A stretch of DNA of 54,523 nucleotides from Caulobacterales bacterium (GTDB taxonomy: Bacteria > Pseudomonadota > Alphaproteobacteria > Caulobacterales > Caulobacteraceae): assembly GCA_947474395.1 (NCBI GenBank), contig CANJID010000023.1:1-54523 (forward strand), written 5' to 3'. The position numbers and the translations under genes were made by a program. Under the pieces are notes generated by a model, which was not told the origin of the DNA, searched no databases, and was given only the letters and a program-made list of their open reading frames with translations. The stretch's first letter is position 1, and every line of letters begins with the position of its first letter. Below are positions 8,142 through 18,581 of the stretch, piece after piece.

Positions 8142-9062
8142 TCAAACCCTGTCGTGCTTGTCCTTGCGGCGGTGGCCGAACAGCATGCGGTGCTCCAGCC
8201 GTCCCCGCAGGCCCTTGTAGTAGGCGGCCAGGAAGGTGCGGTCAGTCATGTCCGGCCCCTCGGTCCAGCCGATCTTGGCGCGGATGCGCGTGGCGACGGC
8301 GGCCATGGTGCGCCGGTCGGCGCTGCGCAGCACCTCCTCCAGCACGTGCAGCTCCTTGACCCCGTAGGCGTCGAGCTGGGCCTGGGTGAAGACCGCCGCA
8401 TCCGGCGCGCCGAGGGGGCGCTCGGCCAGGTCCGGCGGGAGCAGCTTCTTGGGGCTCGCCACCACCAGGGTGCCGGCGATCAGGTCCCCGGCCCGAAGCC
8501 GGTCGCGGTTGAACAGGGGAAACAATAGGAAGACCCCGGTCCAGATCACCCCCAACAGGATCACCAGGCCGTCCACGCCCCTGCCTCGAGCGAACAGGAA
8601 GGTGGCGGGCAGGAACACCTCCAGCTCGCGCAGGGCGTTGCGCGCGAAGACCGCGTCCGCCGTCAGCCGCTCGCCGCTGCGGGCGATGACCCGCAGGCCC
8701 ATGATGCGCTTGCCCGGGGTGGCGGCGCGGGGCCGCAGCTCGAAGCCGACGAAATAGAAGTTCCGAAGCAGGAAGAAGCCCAGCAGCCAGACGATGGCCA
8801 CGATCTCCTGCCCCTGTCGTCCGGCGCCCCTGCCGAGGCCGGCCAGGGCGAAGAGGGCCAGGAGCGAGAAGACCACCAGGGTCAGGACCAGTATGCCGAC
8901 GTCGATGGCGAAGGCGGAGGCGCGCTCGGCCGCCCCGGCCACCCGCAGGCGCAGGTCCACCCCCTCGGGCGTGACGAAGGCCCTGGCGTCCGACGCCCTG
9001 ACGTCCATGGGCGGAGCCGCCTTGGCCCGGGCGGCCGCCCGCTGGGCGGCGGCCCGGCTCAC
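8142..9062 (-). CDS. RDD-family membrane protein
   Basis: A 306-residue protein with an RDD domain: AERASAFAIDVGIL in the first membrane segment, the characteristic RPRAATPGKRIMGLRV after the second, and DRLRAGDLIAGTLVV at the end. A soluble basic C-terminal tail of about 90 residues follows. RDD proteins are thought to be transporters or membrane partners of unknown substrate. Start choice: GTG 9062 overlaps the SpoIIM-like stop (GTGA) and has GGAGG six bases upstream; ATG 9008 would remove 18 Ala/Arg-rich residues. It is the last gene of the minus-strand MoxR operon. Confidence 0.87.
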   Translation of the reverse strand: MSRAAAQRAAARAKAAPPMDVRASDARAFVTPEGVDLRLRVAGAAERASAFAIDVGILVLTLVVFSLLALFALAGLGRGAGRQGQEIVAIVWLLGFFLLRNFYFVGFELRPRAATPGKRIMGLRVIARSGERLTADAVFARNALRELEVFLPATFLFARGRGVDGLVILLGVIWTGVFLLFPLFNRDRLRAGDLIAGTLVVASPKKLLPPDLAERPLGAPDAAVFTQAQLDAYGVKELHVLEEVLRSADRRTMAAVATRIRAKIGWTEGPDMTDRTFLAAYYKGLRGRLEHRMLFGHRRKDKHDRV

Positions 9063-10051
9063 GGCGCCCTCCGGCGGCGAGGCATGTAGAAATAGGCGCC
9101 CCAGACCAGGGCGCTGGCGGCGGCGATGGCGTAGCGGGCGCCCGTGTTCTGGATCAGCTGCCGGCCGAAGCCTTCCAGCAGGCCCGCGACGAACAGCATG
9201 ATGACCACCCCGGCCATCACCGTCCCCGCCCGCCGCCCGGCGCGGGAGGCCGCCGCCATCCGGGTGCGCGCGCCGGGAAACGCCACCGCCCAGCCGATGG
9301 AGAAGCCCGCCGCCCCCGCCAGGGTGACGGCGAAGAGCTCGGTCACCCCGTGGATCATCAGCCAGCCGATCGCCTCGACCCCGAGGCCGTGGGAGATGAA
9401 CAGGGCCAGGAAGGCGCCCAGCATGGCCCCGTTGGTCAGGAGCAGGAACGCCGTGGGCAAGCCGAGGGCGAATCCGAGCGCGAAGGCGGTCACCGCCACC
9501 TGGGCGTTGTGGGTGAAGAGGAAGGTGGCGAACACCGACAGCCCGTCGGGTCCCGCCCCCTCCAGCGTCTTGCGCAGGGACTCGGTGGTCGCGGTGGGAT
9601 TGCGGCCCCCGGACAGGCCCTCCGGGACCATGGCGTAGAACCAGTCCGGATTGACGCTCACCGCCCAATAGGCGGCGACCGCACCCAGGACGCCCAGCAG
9701 GGTCGCCGCCAGGGTCTCGCGCCCCAGCGCCCGCACCGCCCCCGGCCAGTCCTCGGAGAAGAAGCGCCCCAGCCGGTCGGGCAGGCTGGTCCGCGCCCCG
9801 TAGACCAGGAAATAGGCCCGGGTGCACAGCGCCTCCAGATAGTCGATCAGGCCCTGGTCCAGCGAGATCGAGCGGGCGGTGGAGAGCGAGGCCAGGGCCG
9901 ACCGGTAGAGCAGCGGGACCTCCAGCAGCTCCTTGGTGGTGAGCCGGCGGGGCGACTTCTGCTCGACCTTCTCCAACAGGACCTCCAGCCGGCGCCAGTC
10001 GGCCTCCCGCTCGATCCTGAACCGGTTGCTCTTGAGCTGCAGCTCGGCCAT
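9059..10051 (-). CDS. SpoIIM-like (DUF95) membrane protein
   Basis: A 330-residue protein. Its N-terminal soluble helical part (about residues 1-100) starts MAELQLKSNRFRIERE. It is followed by several membrane segments containing the SpoIIM/DUF95 pattern (FLFTHNAQVAVTAFALGF and NGAMLGAFLALF, then HGVTELFA). In sporulating bacteria SpoIIM remodels septal peptidoglycan; in Proteobacteria the family is linked to MoxR/DUF58 operons. Start ATG 10051 is four bases after the DUF58 stop. The longer upstream ORF extension overlaps DUF58 and is rejected. Confidence 0.88.
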   Translation of the reverse strand: MAELQLKSNRFRIEREADWRRLEVLLEKVEQKSPRRLTTKELLEVPLLYRSALASLSTARSISLDQGLIDYLEALCTRAYFLVYGARTSLPDRLGRFFSEDWPGAVRALGRETLAATLLGVLGAVAAYWAVSVNPDWFYAMVPEGLSGGRNPTATTESLRKTLEGAGPDGLSVFATFLFTHNAQVAVTAFALGFALGLPTAFLLLTNGAMLGAFLALFISHGLGVEAIGWLMIHGVTELFAVTLAGAAGFSIGWAVAFPGARTRMAAASRAGRRAGTVMAGVVIMLFVAGLLEGFGRQLIQNTGARYAIAAASALVWGAYFYMPRRRRAP

Positions 10052-10055
10052 GGCG

Positions 10056-11366
10056 CTACATGAGCTCCCGGCGTTTGGTCTCGATGTAGCCGTTGACCAC
10101 CGCCGCGCCCATCCGCTCGGCGGGAGCATCGACGATGTGGGCGCCCAGGCGCCGCAGCCGGCCGATCACCACCTCGCGCTGGCGGGCCAGGGCGGCGGCG
10201 ATCACCGCGCGGGAGACGTCGGCCGGCTCCATCGGTTCCTGCTGCACCATGGCCTCCAGGGCCTCGTCGCGGAACACCACGAACAGGACGAGGTGGGTAC
10301 GAAGCAGGCGCGCGACGTTCTCCAGCATCAGCTCGGCGCTGGTGGGGTCGGCGAAGTCGGTGAACACCACCACCAGGGCCCGCCGGTCCAGCCGGCCGGC
10401 CAGAGTGGTCAGGCCGAGGGTGAAGTTGGTCTCCTCCTCGGAATAGTCGATCCCAGCCGCCAGCCGCTGCAGCAGGGGGAAGGCGCCGGCGCCCGCGGTC
10501 TGTCCGCTCGCCACCCGCGGCCGGGCGTCGAAGGCGAAGAGGCCCACCCGGTCCCCCAGCTTGAGACAGACGAAGGCCAGCAAGAGGGCCGCGTTGATGG
10601 CCCGGTCGATCCTGGGCACGCCCCCGAGCGGCGCGCTCATCAGCCGCCCGCAGTCCAGCGCCAGGACCACCGAGTGATTGCGCTCGGTGCGGTATTCGCG
10701 GGCCACCAGCTTGCCGTGGCGTGCGCTCTGCTTCCAGTCGATGGACCGCAGGTCCATGCCGGTCGAGAACTCCTTCAGGGCGTGGAACTCGGCCCCCTCG
10801 CCGGTCTCGATCTGGGCCCGGGTCCCGATCGGGGCGTCCCGGGCGAACAGGCGCAGGGCCTCGTCCTTGACCTGCTGGATGTCCGGGACCACCGGCATGC
10901 GCTGGCCCAGGGCCTCCTCGCGCTGGATCCAGGCCATACCCAGAGGCCCGCGCCAGCGCGCCCACAGCCGCTCGAACACCGCCTCGCCCCGCCGGTGCGT
11001 GGTCAGGCGCAGTTTCAGCCGTCCGGCGCCGCCCACAGTCTCGACGGTGGCGCGGGCCGGGGCGGCGGTGATCCGGTCGTTGACCCCGACCGCCAGCTGC
11101 AGGCGGGCCGGCGCACTCTTGTCGAACGCCGCCTCCACCTCCGCTTCTCCCTCCGCCCCCACCCCTAGGGAGCGGGGCGTGGTCAGGGCCAGCCGCACCG
11201 AGCGCGGGGAGGCGGCCAGCAGCACATCCACCAGCACCAGCGCCCCCACGGTCACCACCCAGGCCGCCCCGGTCGCCCACAGGCCGGGGGCGGCCAGCCC
11301 CGCCGCGAGGGCGAGGGGCGCTCCAAGCGCGGCGACGGCGATGGCGCGGGGGGTGGGGTAGATCAT
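10056..11366 (-). CDS. DUF58 domain protein (vWA-like)
   Basis: A 436-residue protein with two N-terminal membrane segments (about residues 8-50). A beta-rich middle follows, then the DUF58 core with GAEFHALKEFSTGMDLRSIDWKQSAR written here in parts: EFHALKEFSTG, DLRSIDWKQSAR and YRTERNH. A von Willebrand A-like fold with DCGRLM and VFTDFAD comes last. DUF58 proteins work with MoxR ATPases, presumably as adaptors for metal-dependent maturation of complexes. It lies 13 bases after the MoxR stop, within the same operon. Confidence 0.92.
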   Translation of the reverse strand: MIYPTPRAIAVAALGAPLALAAGLAAPGLWATGAAWVVTVGALVLVDVLLAASPRSVRLALTTPRSLGVGAEGEAEVEAAFDKSAPARLQLAVGVNDRITAAPARATVETVGGAGRLKLRLTTHRRGEAVFERLWARWRGPLGMAWIQREEALGQRMPVVPDIQQVKDEALRLFARDAPIGTRAQIETGEGAEFHALKEFSTGMDLRSIDWKQSARHGKLVAREYRTERNHSVVLALDCGRLMSAPLGGVPRIDRAINAALLLAFVCLKLGDRVGLFAFDARPRVASGQTAGAGAFPLLQRLAAGIDYSEEETNFTLGLTTLAGRLDRRALVVVFTDFADPTSAELMLENVARLLRTHLVLFVVFRDEALEAMVQQEPMEPADVSRAVIAAALARQREVVIGRLRRLGAHIVDAPAERMGAAVVNGYIETKRRELM

Positions 11367-11379
11367 CCGACGGTGAGCA

Positions 11380-12322
<943 letters not shown>

Positions 12323-12336
<14 letters not shown>

Positions 12337-13573
12337 GCGTCACCTCCCGTTTCCATTGGTAGAGCCGCCGGGCCACCGACAGCAGATCGGCCCGCCGGCC
12401 CGCCTTGGCGGTCCTCGCGGCCTCCCCGGACAGGTCGGCGAGGGAGGCGTGGGCCCCCCGTCGCCGGGCCAGGTCGTCCAGGCGTTCCATAAGGGCTTCC
12501 CCCGAAAGCGACCGGTCCACCCCCGCCGCCCGCGCCGCCTCAGCGGCGGTCAGCTCGGCGTAGGCGCCGGCAAGCTCGTGTTCGCGGCGGGCCATGGCGA
12601 CCAGCCCCGCCGAATTGTCCACCAGGGCCTTGGGGCCCAGCGCCAGGGCCCGCGCCTCCGGCGCCGCCGGGCCGAACCGCGACAGGGCCAGGAGGCCGAG
12701 CAGGACGGCGGCGGCGACGGCGCAGAGGGTCGCCCCCAGCACCGGCGGCTCGAGCATGGCGCGCAGCAGGCTGCGGTCCGCCCGGCCGGTGTGCAGGGTG
12801 ATGTCGAAGCGCACCTCGCCGCCCTCGGGACGGATTTCGCGCAGCATGGCCAGGGCGACGCGGGCGTTATCCAGGCCCGCCAGGCCCTGGGTGTTGAGAA
12901 GATCGGGGTCGGCGAGGACGAACACCGGCTTGTTGGAGAGGGCTCCCAGCACCACCCCGCCGCTCTCGTCGGTGAGCACGGGGACCCAACCGCCGCCCTT
13001 CAGGGTCTGCAGCTGGTCAATGGGGTCGAGGGCGACGCTGGTGCGGGGGGAGAAGAGGTAGCCGCCGCCGGCCAGCCGGTGCGCCGCCTTCCCCCTCCCG
13101 CGGGTCACCGTCGTTCCTTTGGCGAGGCCGCCGAGCAGGGCCGCGATCCCGCGGGCGGGGCCTGGGCCCGCCTTGATCACCCAGCCCGGATGCTCGGGAT
13201 CCTCCAGGGTCTGCCACTTGGGCAGGACGATCAGGGTCGGACGGACCGAGCCGAAGGCCGCCAATTGTTTCACCTCGTTGCCGATCCTGGGGGTCAGGAC
13301 CAGCAGGCTCTTGGCCGGGCGCGCTCGCCAGGGCGGATCGCGGCTGACGCTCACCGGGATGTCGGCGGCCTTCAGCAAGGCCACGGCCCCGGCGAAGCCC
13401 ACCGCCGAGGTGGAGAGGGCGTGGGCGGCCGGATCGTCCCGCCCGCGCAGGTCCGGGGCGTAGGCCAGGAGCACGACGAAGGCGGAAAAGGCGAACACCC
13501 CCACCAGGAGCAGGGCCGTCATGGTCTTCGGCGAGAAGACGGCGGGGTCGCGGGCGGCGACGGCCTGGCTCAC
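12323..13573 (-). CDS. DUF4350 domain membrane protein
   Basis: A 416-residue protein. One N-terminal membrane segment (about residues 19-40) is followed by a DUF4350 domain ([35 protein letters not shown]), a second membrane segment near residue 275, and a cytoplasmic helical tail. The GTG start at 13573 overlaps the stop of the DUF4129 gene (GTGA). A GATase-like fold is expected for DUF4350, with no known enzyme activity. It belongs with MoxR, DUF58, DUF4129 and SpoIIM in a conserved alphaproteobacterial operon; its role is undefined. Confidence 0.82.
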
Positions 13574-14202
13574 GGCCGGCCCCCGACGAAGGCGAAGGCC
13601 TGGTAGGCGCTGCGGCAGTCGGCGAATTCCCCCGCGCCGATCCGCCGGCCGCCGAAGAAGCTCACCTCCACCACCTCGACGATCCGGGCGAAGGCCCCCT
13701 TGGCGTCCGCCGGCAGGCCCTCGAGGGCGGCGATGTCGCGGCTGGTCAGGGCGGGGCGCACCAGGCGGGAATCGCGGGCCTGAATCTCCTCGATGCTGCG
13801 GAAGAGCAGCAGGTGGGCCGCCTCCTCGAAGCGCCCCTCGGCCGCCAGCCGGTCCGCGTCGTCCAGTAGGGCGCGCGCCTTGGCCGGCTCCGGCCGCAGG
13901 TCGGTCGGCTGCCCGGCCGCCGCCCGCTTGCGCCCCGGCAGGCGCAGGTTGAAGGCCTCCCGGCCGATGAACCAGACCAGCATCAGCACGGCGAGCACCA
14001 GCCCGCCCCAGAACAGAAACTTCAGGAACGGCGCGGCCCACTGCAGGAACCTGGCGAAGGCCTCGAGCCAGTCGGGGACCTTGGGGGGCTTCAGGGGCTC
14101 GAAACTGAACTGCAGGCCCGGGGTCTTGAGCATGGCCCGGTGCGCCGCGGCGAGCGTCTGCTCCGCCGCCTCACCCCCAGCCGCTCCCGCATCCTGAGCC
14201 AA
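13570..14202 (-). CDS. DUF4129 domain membrane protein
   Basis: A 210-residue protein with one membrane segment (about residues 61-82). The C-terminal DUF4129 region includes ARALLDDADRLAAEGRF and AAHLLLFRSIEEIQ, then RPALTSRDI. It starts at TTG 14202 with only a weak G-rich ribosome site. It is the first gene of the six-gene minus-strand operon. DUF4129 proteins are found fused to or beside transglutaminase-like and MoxR-linked proteins. The gene is divergent from the membrane paralogue at 14345; the 142-base gap must hold both promoters. Confidence 0.8.
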   Translation of the reverse strand: MAQDAGAAGGEAAEQTLAAAHRAMLKTPGLQFSFEPLKPPKVPDWLEAFARFLQWAAPFLKFLFWGGLVLAVLMLVWFIGREAFNLRLPGRKRAAAGQPTDLRPEPAKARALLDDADRLAAEGRFEEAAHLLLFRSIEEIQARDSRLVRPALTSRDIAALEGLPADAKGAFARIVEVVEVSFFGGRRIGAGEFADCRSAYQAFAFVGGRP

Positions 14203-14284
14203 ACGCCGCCCCCACGACCGCCCCGGGGGCCAGCCTAGACGCCCAAGCGCGAGCGCGTAACCGGGTTTCTCGTGAAGGTGGCGC

Positions 14285-14318
14285 CCGTCGACGCCCTGGA
14301 CCCCATCGTGCTTAGCTG
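14285..14318 (+). promoter_or_regulatory. bipartite promoter-like element, copy 2
   Basis: CCGTCGAC (14285-14292), 16 bases, then TGCTTAGCTG (14309-14318), ending 26 bases before GTG 14345. It matches the element at 6545-6577 in both blocks, with spacing differing by one base. Assignment as a promoter is inference; a shared operator is the alternative. Confidence 0.5.
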
Positions 14319-14344
14319 GCCCGGCGCAGCCAGGGGATTGAGGT

Positions 14345-15112
14345 GTGAGGCCAGTCGGTCCAGGACGACTTCAGATCGCGAGGGTCCTAGGCGGAGCTCT
14401 GGGATCAATCCGTCGCAACCCCGCCGCTTTCTTCCTCCTGGCCGTCATCGCAGGGGGCATCTCATTCTCGCTCTGGGCGCTGGGGGCCCGGCCCGAGCCG
14501 GGTCCCGAGCAGGACCTCCTTGCGATCATCCAGGACGCCACCGCCATCGCCGCGATCTTCAGCCCGCTCATCACCTTCCCCCTGCTACAGGGCGCGGCGA
14601 TCCACGCCGCCGGGATGGACCTTGCAGGGCGAAGGGCGCCGTTTCGCGACTGCGTTAGGGCCGGGTTGAGCCGTTACATGACGCTGCTGCAGATGCTGGG
14701 GGTAACGATCGTGGGTTTTGTGATCGGCGTTGGCCTCGTCATTCCGGCCATCTGGACCGTAAGCGCCCTGGCGGTCGTGGGTCCTGTGAGCGCCCTGGAG
14801 ACGCCGGACCTGGATCTTGTCCTCCGACGCAGCTCGCTGCTGACCCGCGGAAACCGGCTGCGAATTCTGGCGCTGGTCCTGTTGGTGGTCTTCTTGACGC
14901 TGGTATTCGGCGTTCTGCTGATCGTCGCCCAAGAGGCCTTGAGGCCTTTCGCCGGCGACGGCGTCGTTGTCCTCGTCGCGAGCATGGGCAGCTCTCTCGC
15001 CGCGCTGCTGGCGGCGACGACGACCGCCGCGCTCTATTTCGAGCTGCAGCGGATCGTCGGACACTCAAGTCCGGACGTGTTGGTGGCGGCCGCCGAGGCG
15101 ATGGCCTCCTAG
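14345..15112 (+). CDS. polytopic membrane protein, paralogue 3 of 3
   Basis: A 255-residue protein with five or six hydrophobic segments, the motif RRSSLLTRGNRLRIL and the tail AALYFELQRIVG, clearly related to the proteins at 6614 and 7379. GTG 14345 is the start. The three paralogues flank the six-gene MoxR operon on both sides. Its TAG stop shares the bases CTAG with the stop of the convergent dehydrogenase gene. No catalytic motif is seen and function is unknown. Confidence 0.78.
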   Translation: MRPVGPGRLQIARVLGGALGSIRRNPAAFFLLAVIAGGISFSLWALGARPEPGPEQDLLAIIQDATAIAAIFSPLITFPLLQGAAIHAAGMDLAGRRAPFRDCVRAGLSRYMTLLQMLGVTIVGFVIGVGLVIPAIWTVSALAVVGPVSALETPDLDLVLRRSSLLTRGNRLRILALVLLVVFLTLVFGVLLIVAQEALRPFAGDGVVVLVASMGSSLAALLAATTTAALYFELQRIVGHSSPDVLVAAAEAMAS

Positions 15113-16095
15113 CCCAGGCTCGGCAGCACCCGGTCCGGCGGGCGGTGGTGGTCGAAGAAGGTCTTGATGTTGATGATCACCTTCTCGCCCATCTCGACCC
15201 GGCCCTCGATGGTGCCCGAGCCCAGGTGCGGGAGCAGGACCGCGTTCTTCAGGGTGAGGAGCTTGGGGTGGACCTTCGGCTCGAACTCGAACACGTCGAG
15301 CCCGGCGGCGGCGATGGTCCCCGCCTCCAGGGCGTCGGCCAGGGCCGCCTCGTCGATGATGGCCCCCCGGGCGGTGTTGACCAGGATCGCGCCGGGCTTC
15401 ATCCGCCCCAGCCGCTCGGCCGACAGCAGATGCCGCGTCCCCGGCGTGTAGGGGCAGTTGACCGAGACGAAGTCGCTCCTCGCCAGCATGCCGTCGAGGT
15501 CTTCCCAGTAGTGGGCGCCCAGCTCTCCGGCCAAGGGCGCGGGAATGGGCTTCCTGTTATGGTAGTGGATGGCCATGCCGAACGCCCGGGCTCGCCGCGC
15601 CACCGCCTGGCCGATCCGGCCCATGCCGATGATGCCCAGCGTCTTGCCGCCCAGACGCGTGCCCATCATCCACGTGGGATGCCAGCCCTTGAACCCGCCG
15701 GCGTGCAGGACGTCCGAGCCCTCGATCGCCAGCCGGGCCGCCGCCAGCATCAGAAGCATGGCGATGTCGGCGGTGTCGTCGGTCAGGACGTTGGGGGTGT
15801 TCGACACCACCAGCCCCCGCGCGTCGGCGGCGGGCAGGTCGATGTGGTCCGTCCCCGCCCCGAAATTGGCGATCATCCTGAGCTGGGGCCCGGCCTTGGC
15901 GATCAGGGCCGCGTCGATCCTGTCGGTGACCGTCGGCACCAGGCAGTCGGCCCGCTGCACTGCGGCGGCCAGGGCCTCGGCGTCCATGGGGACGTCGGAT
16001 TCGTTGAGTTCGACGTCGAACAGGGCGCGCATCCGCGCCTCCACCGCATCGGGCAGTTTGCGCGTGACGACGACTCTTGGCTTAGTTCCGGACAT
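15109..16095 (-). CDS. D-isomer 2-hydroxyacid dehydrogenase (glyoxylate/hydroxypyruvate reductase type)
   Basis: A 328-residue protein. The catalytic domain is N-terminal, and the NAD(P)-binding Rossmann motif GIIGMGRIGQAVARRA is near residue 155. The catalytic Arg/Glu/His pattern appears as VNTARGAIIDEAAL, AGLDVFEFEP and LLPHLGSGT. It reduces a 2-oxo acid such as glyoxylate or hydroxypyruvate in the cytoplasm; the exact substrate is not visible. The start at ATG 16095 (MSGTKPRVVVTR) replaces a 55-residue extension that runs into the divergent SH3 gene. Confidence 0.9.
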   Translation of the reverse strand: MSGTKPRVVVTRKLPDAVEARMRALFDVELNESDVPMDAEALAAAVQRADCLVPTVTDRIDAALIAKAGPQLRMIANFGAGTDHIDLPAADARGLVVSNTPNVLTDDTADIAMLLMLAAARLAIEGSDVLHAGGFKGWHPTWMMGTRLGGKTLGIIGMGRIGQAVARRARAFGMAIHYHNRKPIPAPLAGELGAHYWEDLDGMLARSDFVSVNCPYTPGTRHLLSAERLGRMKPGAILVNTARGAIIDEAALADALEAGTIAAAGLDVFEFEPKVHPKLLTLKNAVLLPHLGSGTIEGRVEMGEKVIINIKTFFDHHRPPDRVLPSLG

Positions 16096-16171
16096 GGACG
16101 GGTGCGAAAAAGAGCGCGGGCGTGCGCCTTGGTCGAGGCTTAGCAAAGCCGCTCCCGGGGGCCAAGCCGCC

Positions 16172-16681
16172 ATGCGGGCCGCCGTCGCGCTCCTGGCCCT
16201 TTGCCTTTGCCTGGGCGCCTGCGGACCCAAGCCGGCCGCCAAGGCGCAAGGCAAGGTCACCCCGTCGGGCCTGCCGGTGCCCCGCTTCGTCTCCCTGAAG
16301 TTCGGCGAGGTGAACGCGCGGGTCGGCCCCGGCGACGACTACAAGCTCTTGTGGACCTACCGTACCCCCGGCCTTCCCCTGCAGGTGGTGGCCGAGACCG
16401 CCGACTGGCGCCGGGTCTGCGATCCGGAAGGGGGCCTGTCCTGGGTGCACCGGCGCACCGTCGAGGCCAAACGCACGGTGATGCGAACCGCCGCCGACCC
16501 CCTGCCGCTGCGGCGCAGCCCGAAGGCCGGCGCCGGGGTCGAGGCCACAATGGCGGGGCGGTCCCTGGCCGATCTGGGGGAGTGCAAGGGCGGCTGGTGT
16601 CAGGTCAGCGCAGGCAAGGCCAAGGGCTGGGCGCAGGATTCCGAACTGTGGGGCGCACGCGAAACGGTGTTGTGCCGTTGA
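16172..16681 (+). CDS. SH3-domain lipoprotein
   Basis: A 169-residue protein with a signal peptide ending in the lipobox LGAC (Cys at about residue 17), so it should be lipidated. Two bacterial SH3-type regions follow. The first has VNARVGPGDDYKLLW and LPLQVVAETADWRRV then GWVHRR-like GLSWVHRRTV; the second has PLPLRRSPKAGAG and ADLGECKGGWCQV. Such domains bind peptidoglycan or peptides in the periplasm. It is divergent from the dehydrogenase and 110 bases upstream of fabA. Confidence 0.87.
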   Translation: MRAAVALLALCLCLGACGPKPAAKAQGKVTPSGLPVPRFVSLKFGEVNARVGPGDDYKLLWTYRTPGLPLQVVAETADWRRVCDPEGGLSWVHRRTVEAKRTVMRTAADPLPLRRSPKAGAGVEATMAGRSLADLGECKGGWCQVSAGKAKGWAQDSELWGARETVLCR

Positions 16682-16791
16682 ACCCTTCAGGCCAGCGCGC
16701 GGTTGAGGCTGCGGCAAGGCTCGTGTAACCCATGGGGCGCGTCGCTGGGCCCCTCCCCGGAGCCCGCGACCGCAGAATAGAAAAGGCCCGG

Positions 16792-17310
16792 ATGCCGCAC
16801 GCACTGACGCGCTTCGACACCGAGACCCTGCTCGCCTGCGCTCGCGGCGAGTTGTTCGGCCCCGGAAACGCCCAGCTCCCGGCGCCGCCGATGCTGATGG
16901 TCGACCGGATCGAGGAGATCTCGGCCGAGGGCGGCCAGTACGGCAAGGGATTCATCCGCGCCGAACTCGACATCAATCCGGAGCAGTGGTTCTTCCTGTG
17001 CCACTTTTTCGGCGACCCGGTCATGCCGGGGTGCCTGGGCCTGGACGCCATGTGGCAGCTGGTGGGATTCTTCCTCGGCTGGTCGGGGGCTCCCGGCAAG
17101 GGCCGCGCGCTCGGCGTCGGCGAGGTGAAGTTCACCGGCCAGGTCACGCCCAAGATCAAGCGGGTGAGCTATCGCATCGACATGAAGCGGGTGATCATGC
17201 GCAAGCTGGTGATGGGGGTCGCCGACGGAACGGTTGAGGCCGACGGCAAGCTTATCTACACCGCGTCCGACCTCCGGGTCGGGCTGTTCGACCCGAAAGA
17301 CCTGGAATAG
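16792..17310 (+). CDS. fabA: 3-hydroxydecanoyl-ACP dehydratase/isomerase
   Basis: A 172-residue hot-dog-fold protein beginning [17 protein letters not shown], with [12 protein letters not shown], the catalytic His in [19 protein letters not shown] and the following Asp. It dehydrates 3-hydroxydecanoyl-ACP and isomerises the product to the cis-3 form, the entry to unsaturated fatty acids. It is paired with fabB 26 bases downstream. Start ATG 16792; the in-frame extension to 16732 lacks support. Confidence 0.97.
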   Translation: MPHALTRFDTETLLACARGELFGPGNAQLPAPPMLMVDRIEEISAEGGQYGKGFIRAELDINPEQWFFLCHFFGDPVMPGCLGLDAMWQLVGFFLGWSGAPGKGRALGVGEVKFTGQVTPKIKRVSYRIDMKRVIMRKLVMGVADGTVEADGKLIYTASDLRVGLFDPKDLE

Positions 17311-17336
17311 GCGTTAGGGCAGGCTAGGGAGAATCC

Positions 17337-18545
17337 ATGCGGCGCGTGGCGATCACCGGGATCGGCATCGTGTCCTCGATCGGCAACAACGCCGACGAGG
17401 TCGCGGCCTCCCTGCGCGATGCGCGCTCGGGCATCACCTTCGCCCCGGAGTACGCCGAGCTGGGATTCCGCTCCCAGGTGCACGGCAAGCCGACCCTGGA
17501 CTGGGAGGCCATCGTCGACCGCAGGGCCGCCCGCTTCCTGGCCCCCGGCACGGGCCTGGCCCACGTCGCCTGCGAACAGGCCATCGCCGACGCGGGCCTT
17601 TCCGAGGACGAGGTCTCCAACGAGCGCACCGGCCTGCTGGTCGGCTCGGGCGGGCCCTCCACCAGCGTGATCGTCAACGCCGTCGAGACCGCCAAGACCA
17701 AGGGCCCCCGCCGCGTCGGTCCCTTCGCCGTGCCCAAGGCCATGAGCTCGGGCGCCTCGGCGACGCTCTCGACCTGGTTCAAGATCAAGGGCCTGAACTA
17801 TTCCATCTCCTCGGCCTGCGCGACCTCGACCCATTGCATCGGCGCGGCCTACGAGCAGATCATCATGGGCAAGCAGGACCGGATGTTCGCCGGCGGCTGC
17901 GAGGAGCTGGACTGGACCCAGTCGGTGCTGTTCGACGCCATGGGCGCCATGTCCTCCAACTTCAACGACCGGCCCTCGACCGCCTCCAGGGCCTATGACC
18001 TGAACCGCGACGGCTTCGTCATCGCCGGGGGCGCAGGGATCGTGGTGCTGGAGGACCTGGCGCTGGCCAAGGCCCGCGGCGCGAAAATCTACGCCGAGAT
18101 CGTCGGCTACGCCGCCAACTCCGACGGCTACGACATGGTCGCTCCCTCGGGCGAGGGCGCGGCCCGCTGCATGCGCCTGGCCCTGCAGGGCGTGGGCCCC
18201 ACCGTGGACTACCTCAACCCCCACGGCACCTCGACCCCCGTCGGCGACCTCAAGGAGATGGAGGCCGTGCGCGAGGTGTTCGGGGACAAGGCGCCCCTGA
18301 TTTCCTCCACCAAGTCCCTCACGGGCCACAGCCTCGGCGCGGCGGGCGCGCAGGAGGCGATCTACTGCCTGCTGATGATGCGGGACGGCTTCGCCGCCGA
18401 GAGCGCGCATATCGAGGACCTCGACCCGGCCTTCGCCGACCTGCCCATCGTCAGGAAGCGCATCGACCGGCAACTGGACTGCGTCATGTCCAACAGCTTC
18501 GGCTTCGGCGGGACAAACGGCAGCCTGGTGATGGCGCGGGTCTGA
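17337..18545 (+). CDS. fabB: 3-oxoacyl-ACP synthase I
   Basis: A 402-residue thiolase-fold condensing enzyme starting [16 protein letters not shown]. The triad is visible: nucleophile Cys161 in SSACATSTH, His in [11 protein letters not shown], and His in [12 protein letters not shown]. It elongates cis-3-decenoyl-ACP and committed unsaturated chains. It is co-transcribed with fabA. In many alphaproteobacteria fabI follows directly; here a 525-base gap intervenes. Confidence 0.97.
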   Translation: MRRVAITGIGIVSSIGNNADEVAASLRDARSGITFAPEYAELGFRSQVHGKPTLDWEAIVDRRAARFLAPGTGLAHVACEQAIADAGLSEDEVSNERTGLLVGSGGPSTSVIVNAVETAKTKGPRRVGPFAVPKAMSSGASATLSTWFKIKGLNYSISSACATSTHCIGAAYEQIIMGKQDRMFAGGCEELDWTQSVLFDAMGAMSSNFNDRPSTASRAYDLNRDGFVIAGGAGIVVLEDLALAKARGAKIYAEIVGYAANSDGYDMVAPSGEGAARCMRLALQGVGPTVDYLNPHGTSTPVGDLKEMEAVREVFGDKAPLISSTKSLTGHSLGAAGAQEAIYCLLMMRDGFAAESAHIEDLDPAFADLPIVRKRIDRQLDCVMSNSFGFGGTNGSLVMARV

Positions 18546-18572
18546 CGCGATCACCCTGACGCGGATGGGAGT

Positions 18573-18581
18573 TTATCCACA
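18573..18581 (+). promoter_or_regulatory. consensus DnaA box
   Basis: TTATCCACA, a perfect match to the standard DnaA box, 27 bases after the fabB stop. It is immediately followed by ACACCATATGTTGTGG, a partly palindromic sequence centred on CATATG. A single box far from the inferred origin could titrate DnaA or regulate nearby transcription. Chance is possible for a 9-mer in 54 kb, though less so with the high GC. Confidence 0.5.
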
